Assembly: GCF_900155475.1 (NCBI RefSeq)
Contig: NZ_FXAM01000001.1
Span: 4,564,901 to 4,628,900 of the forward strand
Length of the DNA stretch: 64,000 bases
Origin: Methylomagnum ishizawai
Lineage (GTDB): Bacteria; Pseudomonadota; Gammaproteobacteria; Methylococcales; Methylococcaceae
Direction of reading: 5' to 3'
Made by a program: the position numbers and the translations under genes. Of the stretch, positions 39,873-49,256 are shown in pieces. The first letter of the stretch is position 1; each line of letters starts with the position of its first letter. Under the pieces are notes generated by a model. The model saw nothing but the letters and a program-made list of their open reading frames with translations. It did not search any database and was not told the DNA's origin.

Positions 39873-41327
39873 CTATCGCGCCGGGCCGGGGCGATAGGCC
39901 AAATCGGGATGGCGGGCCGCGTTCACTTCGTCCAACCGCCGCACCGGCAGGGTATAAGGTGCGCCCTTGAGGATTTCCGGGGTGGTTTCGGCTTCCTTGA
40001 GGATCGCAGCCAGGGCGGCGGCGAAGGCGTCGAGGGTTTCCCGGCTCTCGGTCTCGGTGGGTTCGATCAACAGGCACTCCGGGATCAGCAGCGGGAAATA
40101 CACCGTCGGCGCATGGAAACCATAATCCAGCAGGCGCTTGGCGACATCGTAGGCCGAGACCTGGCGCGCCTTCGCCAGCGTTTTGAGGGTCAGGATGAAT
40201 TCGTGGACGGCGCGGCGACCGGGGAAAGCCGGCTCGAACCCGGCTTCGACCAGCTTTTTCATCAGGTAATTGGCGTTCAGCGTGGCGATTTCCGCCACCC
40301 GCCGCATCCCGGCCCCGCCCAGCATCCGGGCGTAGATATAGGCCCGTAGCAACACGCCGATATTGCCCGCGAACGCCAGCAAGCGCCCAATGCTCTGGGG
40401 CCGGTCGGCCTCATCCAACAGGCGGTAGCGTCCATCCTGCCGCGCCACCACCGGCAAGGGCAGGAAGGGCCGCAGCCGTTCCCCTACGCCGACCGGCCCG
40501 GCACCGGGACCGCCGCCGCCATGGGGCGTGGCGAAGGTCTTGTGCAGGTTGAGGTGGATGACATCGAAACCCATATCGCCGGGCCGGACCTTGCCCAGGA
40601 TGGCGTTCAGATTGGCCCCGTCGTAATAGAGCAAGCCGCCCGCGTCATGGACGATAGCGGCGATCAGCCCGATATTGCGCTCGAACACGCCCAGGGTCGA
40701 GGGATTGGTGAGCATGATGCCCGCCGTGCGCGGACCCACCGCCACCCGCAGCGCGTCCAGGTCCACATGGCCCGCGCCGTCGGTGGGAATTTCCCTGAGC
40801 TTGAACCCCCCCATCGCCGCCGAGGCCGGATTGGTGCCATGGGCCGCATCCGGCACCAGCATCTCATCCCGGCTAAAATCGCCGCGCTGGCGGTGATAGG
40901 CCCGGATCATCGCCACCCCGGCGAATTCGCCCTGCGCCCCCGCCGCCGGGGCCAGCGCCACCGCCGCCATGCCGGTCGCGGCGGCGAGAATATCCTGTAG
41001 CTCGTACAAACAGGCCAAGGTACCCTGCCCGGCCCATTCCAGCCCGTGCGGATGGACCTCCAGGAATTCCGGCAGGCTGGCGAGCGTGTGGCAAGCCTTG
41101 GGGTTGTATTTCATGGTGCAAGAACCCAGCGGATAAAACTGGGTGTCGATGGAGAAATTGCGCTGCGACAGCTTCGTGTAATGGCGCACGGCGTCGAGTT
41201 CGGAGACTTCCGGCAAGAACGGTGGACAGGTCCGCAGGAAGCTCGCGGGGATGGCGGGCGGGGTGGATGCCGTTGGGATGTGGGCCTGGGCGGTCCGGCC
41301 CTTCCGGGATAGATCGAAAATCAACAT
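39873..41327 (-). CDS. gcvPB: Glycine dehydrogenase (decarboxylating) subunit 2
   Basis: A 484-residue P2 subunit of the split glycine decarboxylase. The wording [28 protein letters not shown] and the PLP lysine site [16 protein letters not shown] (Lys near 275) identify GcvPB. With GcvPA, H and T proteins it cleaves glycine to CO2, NH3 and methylene-tetrahydrofolate, a C1 step relevant to serine-glycine balance in methanotrophs. None of gcvPA, gcvT or gcvH lies beside it. An SD GGAGG precedes ATG 41327; the longer frame to 41696 runs into the DUF5682 gene and is rejected. Confidence 0.95.
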   Translation of the reverse strand: MLIFDLSRKGRTAQAHIPTASTPPAIPASFLRTCPPFLPEVSELDAVRHYTKLSQRNFSIDTQFYPLGSCTMKYNPKACHTLASLPEFLEVHPHGLEWAGQGTLACLYELQDILAAATGMAAVALAPAAGAQGEFAGVAMIRAYHRQRGDFSRDEMLVPDAAHGTNPASAAMGGFKLREIPTDGAGHVDLDALRVAVGPRTAGIMLTNPSTLGVFERNIGLIAAIVHDAGGLLYYDGANLNAILGKVRPGDMGFDVIHLNLHKTFATPHGGGGPGAGPVGVGERLRPFLPLPVVARQDGRYRLLDEADRPQSIGRLLAFAGNIGVLLRAYIYARMLGGAGMRRVAEIATLNANYLMKKLVEAGFEPAFPGRRAVHEFILTLKTLAKARQVSAYDVAKRLLDYGFHAPTVYFPLLIPECLLIEPTETESRETLDAFAAALAAILKEAETTPEILKGAPYTLPVRRLDEVNAARHPDLAYRPGPAR

Positions 41328-41660
41328 TGCCGCGCCTCCATGGGGTGGGCTTGGGCTGGTTCGCTTCGGGCCGTCGGCGAGCGGACGCCCCGGCCAATCC
41401 GGTCGATTACCGCTGTAGCGTGCTTTCCGGGTGGGATCGGCCCAGGGTTTAACATGGGGACATTGCGCGCCGCCTATCGCGATGCGTGGATTCCGCCGGA
41501 TCGACGAACTATCTTCCGGCAAATCGGCACTATCCGCCAAGGGCCGAAATATTGCCGCGGACGCTGGCGGATTCCCGCGCTTGGACCGACTATATGGCGC
41601 GAATGATTCCACCGCCACGGACTTGGGCCATATCCCCGAACAGCAGAGGACCCCCATCCC
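41328..41660. other. 333-base gap between gcvPB and the DUF5682 gene
   Basis: A divergent promoter region. I see no convincing gene in it. Short frames on the plus strand lack an SD and codon bias. No clear -35/-10 pair can be named by eye. Confidence 0.3.
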
Positions 41661-43949
41661 ATGACCGAATCCCATTACTTCGGCATCCGCCATCACGGTC
41701 CCGGCTGCGCCCGCAGCCTGGTCCGCGCCCTTGATGAGCTACGCCCCGATTGCCTCTTGATCGAAGGTCCGCCCGAGGGCGAAGACCTGCTCCGCTTCGT
41801 CGCCGACGCCGGGATGGAACCGCCGGTGGCTTTGCTGGTGCATTGCCCGGACGATCCCGGCTTGGCCACGTTCTATCCCTACGCCGAGTTTTCCCCGGAA
41901 TGGCAAGCCCTGCGCTATGGGCTGGCCCAGGGGATTGCGGTGCGCTTCATCGACCTGCCTTGCGCCGTGGATTTCGCCCTGGACCGGCGCGAGGCCGGGT
42001 CCGAATCCCCGCCGCCCACGGCCTTGGAGGTGGACGGTGCCACGCCGGAGCTTGCCGTAGGGCCCGACCCGGAATCCTTCCTGGCCCAGCGCCACGACCC
42101 TTTGGACTGGCTGGGTCGCGCCGCCGGTTATGGCGACGGCGAATCCTGGTGGAACCATAGGGTCGAGGAACGCGGCGACGGCGAGGGTTTGTTCACCGCC
42201 ATCCGCGAAGCCATGACGGCGCTGCGCGGCGAACTGCCCGAATCCGATCCCGCCTCATTACATGGACGCCGCGAACGCCTGCGCGAAGCCCAGATGCGTA
42301 AATGCCTGCGGCAGGCGCGGAAGGACGGTTTCGAGCGCATCGCCGTGGTCTGTGGTGCCTGGCACGTCCCGGCGCTCGAAAAGATGCCGCCGCTCAAGGA
42401 CGACAACGCCCTGCTCAAAGCCCTGCCCAAGGTCAAGACCGCCGCCGCCTGGGTGCCGTGGAGCAACGGCCAGTTGAGCTATGCCAGCGGCTACGGGGCC
42501 GGGGTGGAATCCCCCGGCTGGTATGAACACCTGTGGCGCTATCCTGACCGCCACCGGGGCATGCTGGCCTGGTTCGCCAAGGCGGCGGGCCTGTTCCGGG
42601 CGGAAGATTTGGATTGTTCCTCGGCCCATCTGGTGGAGGCGGCGCGGCTGGCCGAAGCCTTGGCGGCCTTGCGCGACCGGCCCTCGCCCGGCTTGGACGA
42701 ACTGGCCGAAGCCCTCCGCACCGTGGTCTGCCTGGGCGACGATACCCCGATGCGCTTGATCCAGCGGCGCTTGATCGTCGGCGAGCGCTTGGGCCGGGTG
42801 CCCGCCGACGCCCCGGCCCCGCCCTTGCAGCGCGATTTGGAACGCGAGCAAACCCGCTTGCGGCTCAAGCCCGAAGCCTTGCAAAAAACCCTGGACCTGG
42901 ATTTGCGCCAGCCCAACGACTTGGCGCGGAGCCGCTTGCTGCATCGGCTCAACCTGTTAGGAATCGGCTGGGGTCGGCGACAAAACCAGGGCTACGGGGC
43001 CAAGGGTACTTTCCACGAGGTGTGGACCCTGCAATGGAAACCGGAACTGGCCCTGGATGTAGTCGCGGCGGGCCGTTTCGGCAATACCGTGATGGAGGCC
43101 GCCACCACCAAGGCCGTGACCCGCGCCAGGGATAATCCCCCGTTGGCGGAACTGGCGCTGTTGGTGGACGCGGTGCTGCTGGCCGATTTGCCCGCCGCCG
43201 TAGGCACCGTGGTCGCCGCCCTGGAAACCCAAGCCGCCATCGCCGCCGATGCCGCCCAATTGCTGGACGCCCTGCCGCCCTTGGCCAATATCGTGCGCTA
43301 TGGCGATGTGCGCGGCACCGGGGCCGGTTTGGTGCGGCCCGTGCTGGACGGCATGGCCTTACGCGCCGCCATCGGCCTGTCCGGGGCGTGCGCCGCGCTG
43401 GACGACGAGGCGGCAGAAAACATGCAGGCGCGGATCGCCCAGGCCCATCCGGCGATCCGCCTCGCCGCCGGGGAGGAACCGCAGGAAGCTTGGCTCTCGG
43501 CCCTGGCCGGACTGGCGCGGCAGGACGGCGGGCATGGTTGGGTACGCGGACTGGCGGCGCGGCTGCGCTTCGACGAGCGGGCCGACCCCCCGGACACCAC
43601 GGCGCGTTACCTGAGCCAAGCCCTCTCCATCGGCCCGGAACCCGCCGCCGCCGCCGCGTGGCTGGACGGTTTCCTCAACCAAAGCGCCCTGGTCCTGTTG
43701 CACGACGACACGCTGTGGCGCTTGGTGGATGCTTGGGTGGCGGAATTGGACGAAACCCAGTTCCAGCGCGTGCTGCCCTTGGTGCGGCGCACCTTCGCCG
43801 AGTTCAATCCCGCCGAGCGGCGGCAACTCGGCGAAAAGGCCGCGGGCGGCGCGCGCCGCGCCGCGCCGGTGGTGGCGGCCGAATGGGACGGGCGGCGGGC
43901 CGAATGGCCCCTGCCCTTGTTGCGAACTTTATTGGGACTTTCCGCATGA
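41661..43949 (+). CDS. DUF5682 family protein of the MoxR/VWA system
   Basis: A 762-residue protein. The N-terminal part has [13 protein letters not shown] (His near 10), [10 protein letters not shown] and [12 protein letters not shown], spaced as in the EreA/ChaN/TraB-like fold where these His and Glu residues form the active or metal site. The C-terminal half is helical, without known motifs. The family occurs with MoxR and VWA genes; E. coli YehM is the counterpart as I recall. Its stop overlaps the VWA gene start (ATGA). No substrate is known; the hydrolase idea is inference. Confidence 0.82.
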   Translation: MTESHYFGIRHHGPGCARSLVRALDELRPDCLLIEGPPEGEDLLRFVADAGMEPPVALLVHCPDDPGLATFYPYAEFSPEWQALRYGLAQGIAVRFIDLPCAVDFALDRREAGSESPPPTALEVDGATPELAVGPDPESFLAQRHDPLDWLGRAAGYGDGESWWNHRVEERGDGEGLFTAIREAMTALRGELPESDPASLHGRRERLREAQMRKCLRQARKDGFERIAVVCGAWHVPALEKMPPLKDDNALLKALPKVKTAAAWVPWSNGQLSYASGYGAGVESPGWYEHLWRYPDRHRGMLAWFAKAAGLFRAEDLDCSSAHLVEAARLAEALAALRDRPSPGLDELAEALRTVVCLGDDTPMRLIQRRLIVGERLGRVPADAPAPPLQRDLEREQTRLRLKPEALQKTLDLDLRQPNDLARSRLLHRLNLLGIGWGRRQNQGYGAKGTFHEVWTLQWKPELALDVVAAGRFGNTVMEAATTKAVTRARDNPPLAELALLVDAVLLADLPAAVGTVVAALETQAAIAADAAQLLDALPPLANIVRYGDVRGTGAGLVRPVLDGMALRAAIGLSGACAALDDEAAENMQARIAQAHPAIRLAAGEEPQEAWLSALAGLARQDGGHGWVRGLAARLRFDERADPPDTTARYLSQALSIGPEPAAAAAWLDGFLNQSALVLLHDDTLWRLVDAWVAELDETQFQRVLPLVRRTFAEFNPAERRQLGEKAAGGARRAAPVVAAEWDGRRAEWPLPLLRTLLGLSA

Positions 43950-45127
43950 GCCAATACGACGATCCGCGTTTGCGCCGCTGGCGCTTGATACTCGGCGGCC
44001 CCGCCCAGGAAAGCTGTGGTGTCGGCCTCACCGGCGACGATGCCGCCATCGACCAAGCCCTCGCGGCGTTGTACGACCCCGACGGGCCGGGCGGCTTGCG
44101 CGGCGAGCGCCGCGGCGGCAGCGAATCCTCCGCGCCCAGGGTCGCCCGCTGGCTGGGCGATATCCGCAAATACTTCCCGGCCTCGGTGGTCCAGGTCATG
44201 CAGAAGGACGCCCTGGACCGCCTGAAACTGCGCGACATGCTGTTGCAGCCGGAAATGCTGGAAGCGGTACAGCCCGATGTGCATCTGGTCGCCAGCCTGA
44301 TTTCGCTCAACCGGGTGATTCCGGCCAAAACCCGCGAGACGGCGCGGCTGGTGGTGCGCAAAGTGGTCGAAGCCCTGATGAAACGGCTGGAAGAACCCAT
44401 GCGCAGCGCCGTCAGCGGAGCGCTCAACCGCGCCGAGCGCAACCGCCGCCCGCGGCTGGCCGAAATCGACTGGCACCGGACGATCCGCGCCAACCTGCGC
44501 CATTGGCAGGCGGAATACCGCACGGTCATCCCCGAAACCTTGATCGGCTATGGCCGCAAATCGCGCCGCACCCAGCGCGAGGTGATCCTGTGCATCGATC
44601 AGAGCGGCTCGATGGCGGCGTCGGTGGTGTATTCCAGCATCTTCGGCGCGGTGCTGGCGTCCTTGCCCGCCGTGCAGACCCGGCTGGTGGTGTTCGATAC
44701 CGCCGTGGTGGATTTGAGCGACCAACTCGACGATCCGGTGGAATTGCTGTTCGGGGTGCAATTGGGTGGCGGCACCGATATCAACCGCGCCATCGGCTAT
44801 TGCCAGGGCTTGGTGCGCGAGCCGCACAACACCATCCTAGTGTTGATCTCGGATTTGATCGAAGGCGGCGTGGCCCAGCAGTTGTTGCGGCGAGCGGCGG
44901 AATTAGTGGATTCGGGCGTGCAGTTCATCACGCTGTTGGCCTTGAGCGACGAAGGTGCGCCGGTCTACGACCATCGGCTCGCCGCCCAATTGGCCGCGCT
45001 GGGCGTGCCGTCCTTCGCCTGTACGCCGGACCTGTTCCCGGAACTGATGGCGGCGGCGATCCGGCGCGAGGATATTGGGCTATGGGCGGGGCGGCGGGGG
45101 ATCGCGGCGGCGCGGGAGGCGCGGTAG
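43946..45127 (+). CDS. VWA (CoxE-like) domain protein, MoxR partner
   Basis: A 393-residue protein with a helical N-terminal half and a VWA domain. The MIDAS motif is complete: Asp218-Ser220-Ser222 in CIDQSGSM, Thr in LGGGTDINRAI and Asp in VLISDLIEGG. VWA proteins of this type bind a metal ion and act as adaptors for MoxR ATPases. It is translationally coupled to DUF5682 upstream. The MoxR gene of the same system lies 7 kb upstream. It resembles the YehP-type member of such clusters. Confidence 0.9.
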   Translation: MSQYDDPRLRRWRLILGGPAQESCGVGLTGDDAAIDQALAALYDPDGPGGLRGERRGGSESSAPRVARWLGDIRKYFPASVVQVMQKDALDRLKLRDMLLQPEMLEAVQPDVHLVASLISLNRVIPAKTRETARLVVRKVVEALMKRLEEPMRSAVSGALNRAERNRRPRLAEIDWHRTIRANLRHWQAEYRTVIPETLIGYGRKSRRTQREVILCIDQSGSMAASVVYSSIFGAVLASLPAVQTRLVVFDTAVVDLSDQLDDPVELLFGVQLGGGTDINRAIGYCQGLVREPHNTILVLISDLIEGGVAQQLLRRAAELVDSGVQFITLLALSDEGAPVYDHRLAAQLAALGVPSFACTPDLFPELMAAAIRREDIGLWAGRRGIAAAREAR

Positions 45128-45146
45128 GCAAATCGGCGGGAAACGG

Positions 45147-45175
45147 CCCCGGCACCGCAGGGCGCGGCACCGGGG
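45147..45175. other. Hairpin between convergent VWA and hom genes
   Basis: A stem of CCCCGG/CCGGGG (6 bp) and inner CCGC/GCGG (4 bp) separated by a 2x2 internal loop. There is no T-run on either strand. Perhaps a weak shared terminator. Confidence 0.35.
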
Positions 45176-45194
45176 TGGCGGGCGATAACCCAGG

Positions 45195-46505
45195 CTACCC
45201 CAAGGTTTCCAACCGGATCCGCTTCACACTGCCCCCAATCGTCGGCAAAGCTTCGATCCGCGCCACGGCTTCATTCAACTCGCGCTCGCGCACCTTGTGG
45301 ATCAGCAGGATCACCGGCAACTGGCTTCCACCCTGGGGCGCTTCCTTCTGGATGATGGCCTCGATGCTGATGTTGTGATTCGCCAGGATGCGGGTCACAT
45401 CGGCCAGCACGCCCGGCTTGTCCTCGGCGCTCAGGCGCAGGTAATACGCCGTCTCCACCGCCTCGATGGGCAGCACCGGAATATCGGCGATGGCCCCCGG
45501 CTGGAACGCCAGATGCGGCACCCGGTTGTCGGGGTCGGAAGTCAGGGTCCGCACCACATCGACGATATCGGCCACCACGGCGGACGCGGTCGGCTCGGCC
45601 CCGGCGCCCGCGCCGTAATACAGCGTCGGTCCCACCGCGTCGCCCTTCACCAACACCGCGTTCATCACCCCGTTGACATTGGCGATTAAACGGCGGGCCG
45701 GGATCAAAGTCGGATGCACCCGCAGTTCGATCCCCTCCGCCGTGCGGCGGGCGATCCCTAGCAACTTGATGCGATAGCCCAAAGCCTCCGCATAGGTCAC
45801 GTCCAGCGCGGTGATGCCGCTGATGCCCTCGATATACACCTTGGCGAATTGCAGCGGAATGCCGAAGGCGATGGAGGCCAGGATGGTGAGCTTATGGGCG
45901 GCGTCCACGCCTTCCACGTCGAAGGTCGGATCGGCCTCGGCATAGCCCAGCGCCTGGGCTTCCTTCAGCACCTCGCCGAAATCACGGCCCTTCTCCCACA
46001 TCTCGGTCAGGATGAAATTGCAGGTGCCGTTGATGATCCCGGCCAGCCATTCCACGGTGTTGCCGGACAAGCCTTCGCGCAGCGCCTTGATGATGGGGAT
46101 GCCGCCCGCCACCGCCGCCTCGAACGCCACCATCACACCCTTCTCACGGGCCTTGGCGAAGACTTCGTTGCCGTGGAGGGCGATCAGCATCTTGTTGGCG
46201 GTGACGACGTGCTTGCCCGCGTCCAGGGCTTGCAGCACCAAATCCTGGGCGGGGTCGAGGCCGCCGATGAGTTCGACCACGATGTCGATCTCGGGGTCGT
46301 TGACGATTTCATAAGGATCGGCGGTGAGGCGGATGCCGGTGGTATCGCAGATGCGGGCCTTGTCCAACGAACGGGCCGAGGCGGCGACGATCTGGATGTC
46401 CCGGCCCGCCCGGCGGGTGATTTCGGAGGCGTTGCGTTTGAGGACGCGGACGGTGCCGCCGCCGACGGTGCCGAGGCCGAGCAGGCCGATTTTTACGGGT
46501 TTCAA
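45195..46505 (-). CDS. hom: Homoserine dehydrogenase
   Basis: A 436-residue enzyme reducing aspartate semialdehyde to homoserine for threonine and methionine synthesis. The NAD(P) motif GLLGLGTVGGGTVR starts the chain. The catalytic region includes GIINGTCNFILTEM, EAQALGYAEADPTFDVEG.DAAHKL and Lys residues of the NKML segment (VVTANKMLIALHG). A C-terminal ACT domain (about 350-430) suggests threonine feedback. Normal length. It lies alone, upstream of nothing related (thrC and thrB are absent). Confidence 0.96.
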   Translation of the reverse strand: MKPVKIGLLGLGTVGGGTVRVLKRNASEITRRAGRDIQIVAASARSLDKARICDTTGIRLTADPYEIVNDPEIDIVVELIGGLDPAQDLVLQALDAGKHVVTANKMLIALHGNEVFAKAREKGVMVAFEAAVAGGIPIIKALREGLSGNTVEWLAGIINGTCNFILTEMWEKGRDFGEVLKEAQALGYAEADPTFDVEGVDAAHKLTILASIAFGIPLQFAKVYIEGISGITALDVTYAEALGYRIKLLGIARRTAEGIELRVHPTLIPARRLIANVNGVMNAVLVKGDAVGPTLYYGAGAGAEPTASAVVADIVDVVRTLTSDPDNRVPHLAFQPGAIADIPVLPIEAVETAYYLRLSAEDKPGVLADVTRILANHNISIEAIIQKEAPQGGSQLPVILLIHKVRERELNEAVARIEALPTIGGSVKRIRLETLG

Positions 46506-46587
46506 GCTGGATTCTCCTGGCTTTGGGCTGAGGGTTTGGTTTTAGCGGGGGCGGGTCGTGCCCCCCCTGGATTCTGGGTCCATTCGG

Positions 46588-46609
46588 CGGGTTACACATC
46601 GCTAACCCG
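46588..46609. repeat. Short inverted repeat (CGGGTTA...TAACCCG)
   Basis: A 7-bp perfect inverted repeat with an 8-base loop between the hom and vapD genes, flanked by GGC and TCCTACGAC. It resembles the dispersed GGGTTA/TAACCC extragenic repeats I know from many proteobacterial genomes. There is only one copy in the window, so its repeat nature is inferred. Confidence 0.4.
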
Positions 46610-46621
46610 TCCTACGACAAT

Positions 46622-46906
46622 TTAGGCTTTCCGCTTGATCCGCGCCGTGAAGTCGGACCATTGCTCCACTCGGAAAGCCCGAATATCACGCACGGAGCGG
46701 GGGAACCAGGGCAACAGGGCCAGGGCGTCCAGCGCATCCATCAGGTTCGCCATATCCTCGTTGTCGCACACGTAAAGGCTACCCTGCACCCGGCGGAAAC
46801 CATAATCCGCCAAGGCCGCGCCGATGTCGGCATAAGCCGCCGGGACGCCTTTGGGATGATGCTGGGCGGTGTTCTTGACCACCAAATCGAAAGCGATGGC
46901 GAACAT
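46622..46906 (-). CDS. vapD: VapD-family endoribonuclease-like protein
   Basis: A 94-residue protein with the VapD wording MFAIAFDLVVKNTAQHHPKG, YADIGAALADYGFRRVQGSLY and an N-terminal Asp (Asp7) in the first strand, as in the Cas2-like ferredoxin fold. VapD proteins of Haemophilus and Helicobacter are toxin-type RNases. It overlaps the preceding small gene by one base (TGATG), so the two form a toxin-antitoxin-like pair. Activity is inferred from the family. Confidence 0.88.
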   Translation of the reverse strand: MFAIAFDLVVKNTAQHHPKGVPAAYADIGAALADYGFRRVQGSLYVCDNEDMANLMDALDALALLPWFPRSVRDIRAFRVEQWSDFTARIKRKA

Positions 46907-47100
46907 CAGCGAGCCTCGGGATCGTTCAAGACCGCATCGAGGCTGTATTCCAAGCGTTCGCCGGTTTCCGGTATCTCGATTTCAACCGTCCATCCTGCGC
47001 CCGTTTCCCGCTCGGGGCGCAGGACTTGGTAGGGAATACCAAACGGGCCGAATTGGTGGAAGCTGCCGATGATTTCGGGGTGCGGGAAAGCGGTTTGCAT
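46906..47100 (-). CDS. Small DUF5397-like protein upstream of vapD, putative antitoxin
   Basis: A 64-residue protein (MQTAFPHPEIIGSFHQFGPF at the start; IEIPETGERLEYSLDAVLND near the end). The FGPFGIPYQV and ETGE...Y.L..VLNDPEA wording fits the DUF5397 family that accompanies VapD genes. ATG 47100 is used because a perfect SD (GGAGGT) sits just before it; the TTG at 47112 would place the SD inside the coding region. It may act as the antitoxin, by position only. Confidence 0.7.
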   Translation of the reverse strand: MQTAFPHPEIIGSFHQFGPFGIPYQVLRPERETGAGWTVEIEIPETGERLEYSLDAVLNDPEAR

Positions 47101-47133
47101 GATGACCTCCAATGATGAAACGCAATGGCGTGG

Positions 47134-48318
47134 TTATGCCGCGCTGTCCTTGCGCATCATGTTCTTGATGCCGCGGATGGCCTGGCGGGTGCGGTGTTCG
47201 TTCTCGATCAGGCTGAACCTGACATGGTCGTCGCCGTATTCGCCGAAGCCGATGCCGGGCGATACCGCCACCTGGGCTTCCAGCAGCATCTTCTTGGCGA
47301 ATTCCAGGGAGCCGAGAGGCTTATATTGCTCGGGGATCGGCGCCCACAGGAACATGGTGGCCTTGGGTTTTTCCACCGCCCAGCCGATGTTGTTAAGGCC
47401 GGTGCAAAGCACATCGCGACGGGAGCGGTAGAGTTCGCAGATTTCGGCGACGCAATCCTGCGGGCCTTCCAGCGCGGTGATGGCCGCGACCTGGATCGGG
47501 GTGAAGGTGCCGTAGTCGAGGTAGGATTTGATGCGCCCGAGCGCCGCGACCAATTCGCGGTTGCCGACCATGAAGCCGACGCGCCAGCCCGGCATGTTGT
47601 AGCTCTTGGAGAGCGTGAAGAATTCCACCGCCACATCGGTCGCGCCCGGCACTTGCAGGATGGACGGGGCGACATAGCCGTCGAACACAATATCGGCATA
47701 GGCGATATCGTGGACCACCCAGATTTTGTACTCGCGGGCCAGTTCCACCACCTTCTCGAAGAAATCCAGTTCCACGCATTGGGTGGTGGGATTGCCGGGG
47801 AAGTTGAGGATCAGCATCTTCGGTTTCGGCCAGGAAGTCTTGATGGCCTTTTCCAGTTCCGCGAAGAAATCCACACCGGGCAGCAAGGGCACATGCCGCA
47901 CATCGGCCCCGGCCAGCACACAGCCATAAGGGTGGATGGGATAGGCTGGATTCGGCACCAGCACCGCGTCGCCCGGCCCCAGGGTGGCGAACATCAGATG
48001 GGCCAGACCTTCCTTGGAACCGATGGTGACGATGGCCTGGGAATCGGGGTCGAGATCGACGTTGAAGCGGCGTTGATACCAGCCGCAAATGGCCTTCCGC
48101 AGGCGGATGATGCCTTTCGACACCGAATAGCGATGGGCCGTGCCTTTCTGGGCGACTTCGACCAGCTTATCGACGATGTGCTGGGGCGTGGCGCGGTCGG
48201 GATTGCCCATGCCGAAATCGATGATATCGACCCCGGCCGCCCGCTCCTTGGCCTTGAGGTCGTTGACGATGTTGAAGACGTAGGGCGGCAGGCGTTTGAT
48301 GCGTTGGAATTCTTCCAT
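47134..48318 (-). CDS. alaC: Alanine transaminase AlaC-type aminotransferase
   Basis: A 394-residue class I/II PLP enzyme: start [26 protein letters not shown], a ..[11 protein letters not shown] motif, [13 protein letters not shown] and the PLP lysine in [15 protein letters not shown] (Lys near 232). The wording is that of AlaC (YfdZ), which transaminates pyruvate to alanine. ATG 48318 is preferred; the extension to 48396 is not family-like. The gene precedes the small DUF5397-like/vapD pair by 33 bases on the same strand. Confidence 0.92.
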   Translation of the reverse strand: MEEFQRIKRLPPYVFNIVNDLKAKERAAGVDIIDFGMGNPDRATPQHIVDKLVEVAQKGTAHRYSVSKGIIRLRKAICGWYQRRFNVDLDPDSQAIVTIGSKEGLAHLMFATLGPGDAVLVPNPAYPIHPYGCVLAGADVRHVPLLPGVDFFAELEKAIKTSWPKPKMLILNFPGNPTTQCVELDFFEKVVELAREYKIWVVHDIAYADIVFDGYVAPSILQVPGATDVAVEFFTLSKSYNMPGWRVGFMVGNRELVAALGRIKSYLDYGTFTPIQVAAITALEGPQDCVAEICELYRSRRDVLCTGLNNIGWAVEKPKATMFLWAPIPEQYKPLGSLEFAKKMLLEAQVAVSPGIGFGEYGDDHVRFSLIENEHRTRQAIRGIKNMMRKDSAA

Positions 48319-48506
48319 GCGGGACTCTTTAGAGGTGGGATTTCTAGGAAAAACGCTGGCTTGAAGCCAAGCGGCTAAAGCTACCGACGCGGCCATGGGC
48401 TGTCAACGGGCGGGATGGCATGGCAAGTTTGGGGAGGGTGCGCGAGGTTTCCTTGGCGGCAGGTATCGGCTACCGTTGCGGGCTTTCCCGGAACCCTTAT
48501 CCCGCC

Positions 48507-49145
48507 ATGCACCATCCCGACCCAGCCGCCGCCACCGAAGGGGTGGTCAAATACCACATCGATTTCACGCCCGCGCCCGCGCCGGACTGGGCGCTCCTGG
48601 CCGAACTGGACGCTTGGCGCGGCTTGCTGTTCAAGCTGGGGTTGACGGGCTTGGACCCCGCCCGCTATGGCGGCTTGGCCTACGGTAATGTCAGCCTGCG
48701 GACCGAGGGCTGTCGTTTCCTGGTCAGCGGCACCCAGACCGGCGGTATCGAGCGGTTAACGGCGGAGCATTATTGTTGGGTCACGGATTTCGATGTGGAG
48801 CGGAACGCCTTGACGGCGGAAGGACCGATCCGGCCCTCGTCGGAGGCGCTGACCCATGCCGCCGTGTACCGGGCGGCTCCGGGAATAGGCTGCGTGCTGC
48901 ATGTGCATGCGCCGGAACTGTGGCGGCGGGCGGCGGGCTTGGGCCTCCCCGTCACCGATCCGGCCATCGCCTACGGTACGCCCGCGATGGCGCTGGCGGT
49001 CGAAGCCTTGCTGCGACAGCCGGAAACGCGGGTCATCGCCATGGGCGGGCACGAGGACGGGCTGATCGCCGTGGGGAAAACGGTGGACACCGCCGCCATG
49101 CCCTTGATTCGTAAGCTGGCGGAGGCGGCGGTGCGAAATATTTGA
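48507..49145 (+). CDS. Class II aldolase/adducin family protein
   Basis: A 212-residue protein of the fuculose/ribulose-phosphate aldolase fold: YGGLAYGNVSLRTEG, VSGTQTGG, the zinc-binding HVHAPE pair and GGHEDGLIAVG (third His). It could cleave or dehydrate a sugar phosphate, but the usual acid Glu and partner genes do not decide the substrate. ATG 48507 leads into the conserved region; the frame from 48420 is longer but unconserved. It is divergent from alaC. Confidence 0.82.
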   Translation: MHHPDPAAATEGVVKYHIDFTPAPAPDWALLAELDAWRGLLFKLGLTGLDPARYGGLAYGNVSLRTEGCRFLVSGTQTGGIERLTAEHYCWVTDFDVERNALTAEGPIRPSSEALTHAAVYRAAPGIGCVLHVHAPELWRRAAGLGLPVTDPAIAYGTPAMALAVEALLRQPETRVIAMGGHEDGLIAVGKTVDTAAMPLIRKLAEAAVRNI

Positions 49146-49184
49146 GCGTTATCGGCATTTTTTCACGGTTCCGCTCAATCCAAT

Positions 49185-49202
49185 CCGGCCCTGGTCTCCG
49201 TA
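49185..49202 (+). promoter_or_regulatory. Candidate ECF promoter motif upstream of the DUF4331 gene
   Basis: CCGGCC, seven bases, CCGTA, 54 bases before the DUF4331 ATG, preceded by ATCCAAT. The same CCGGCC-N7-CCGTA with a CCAA lead occurs upstream of the ECF sigma gene (54301-54284, minus strand). In ECF promoters the -10 is often CGT-like. A hairpin GTGGAC/GTCCAC (49212-49226) lies in the resulting leader. Confidence 0.35.
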
Positions 49203-49256
49203 TAGGGGGATGTGGACGCAGTCCACTGATCCACCTATCGAAATACGGAGGTCTTT

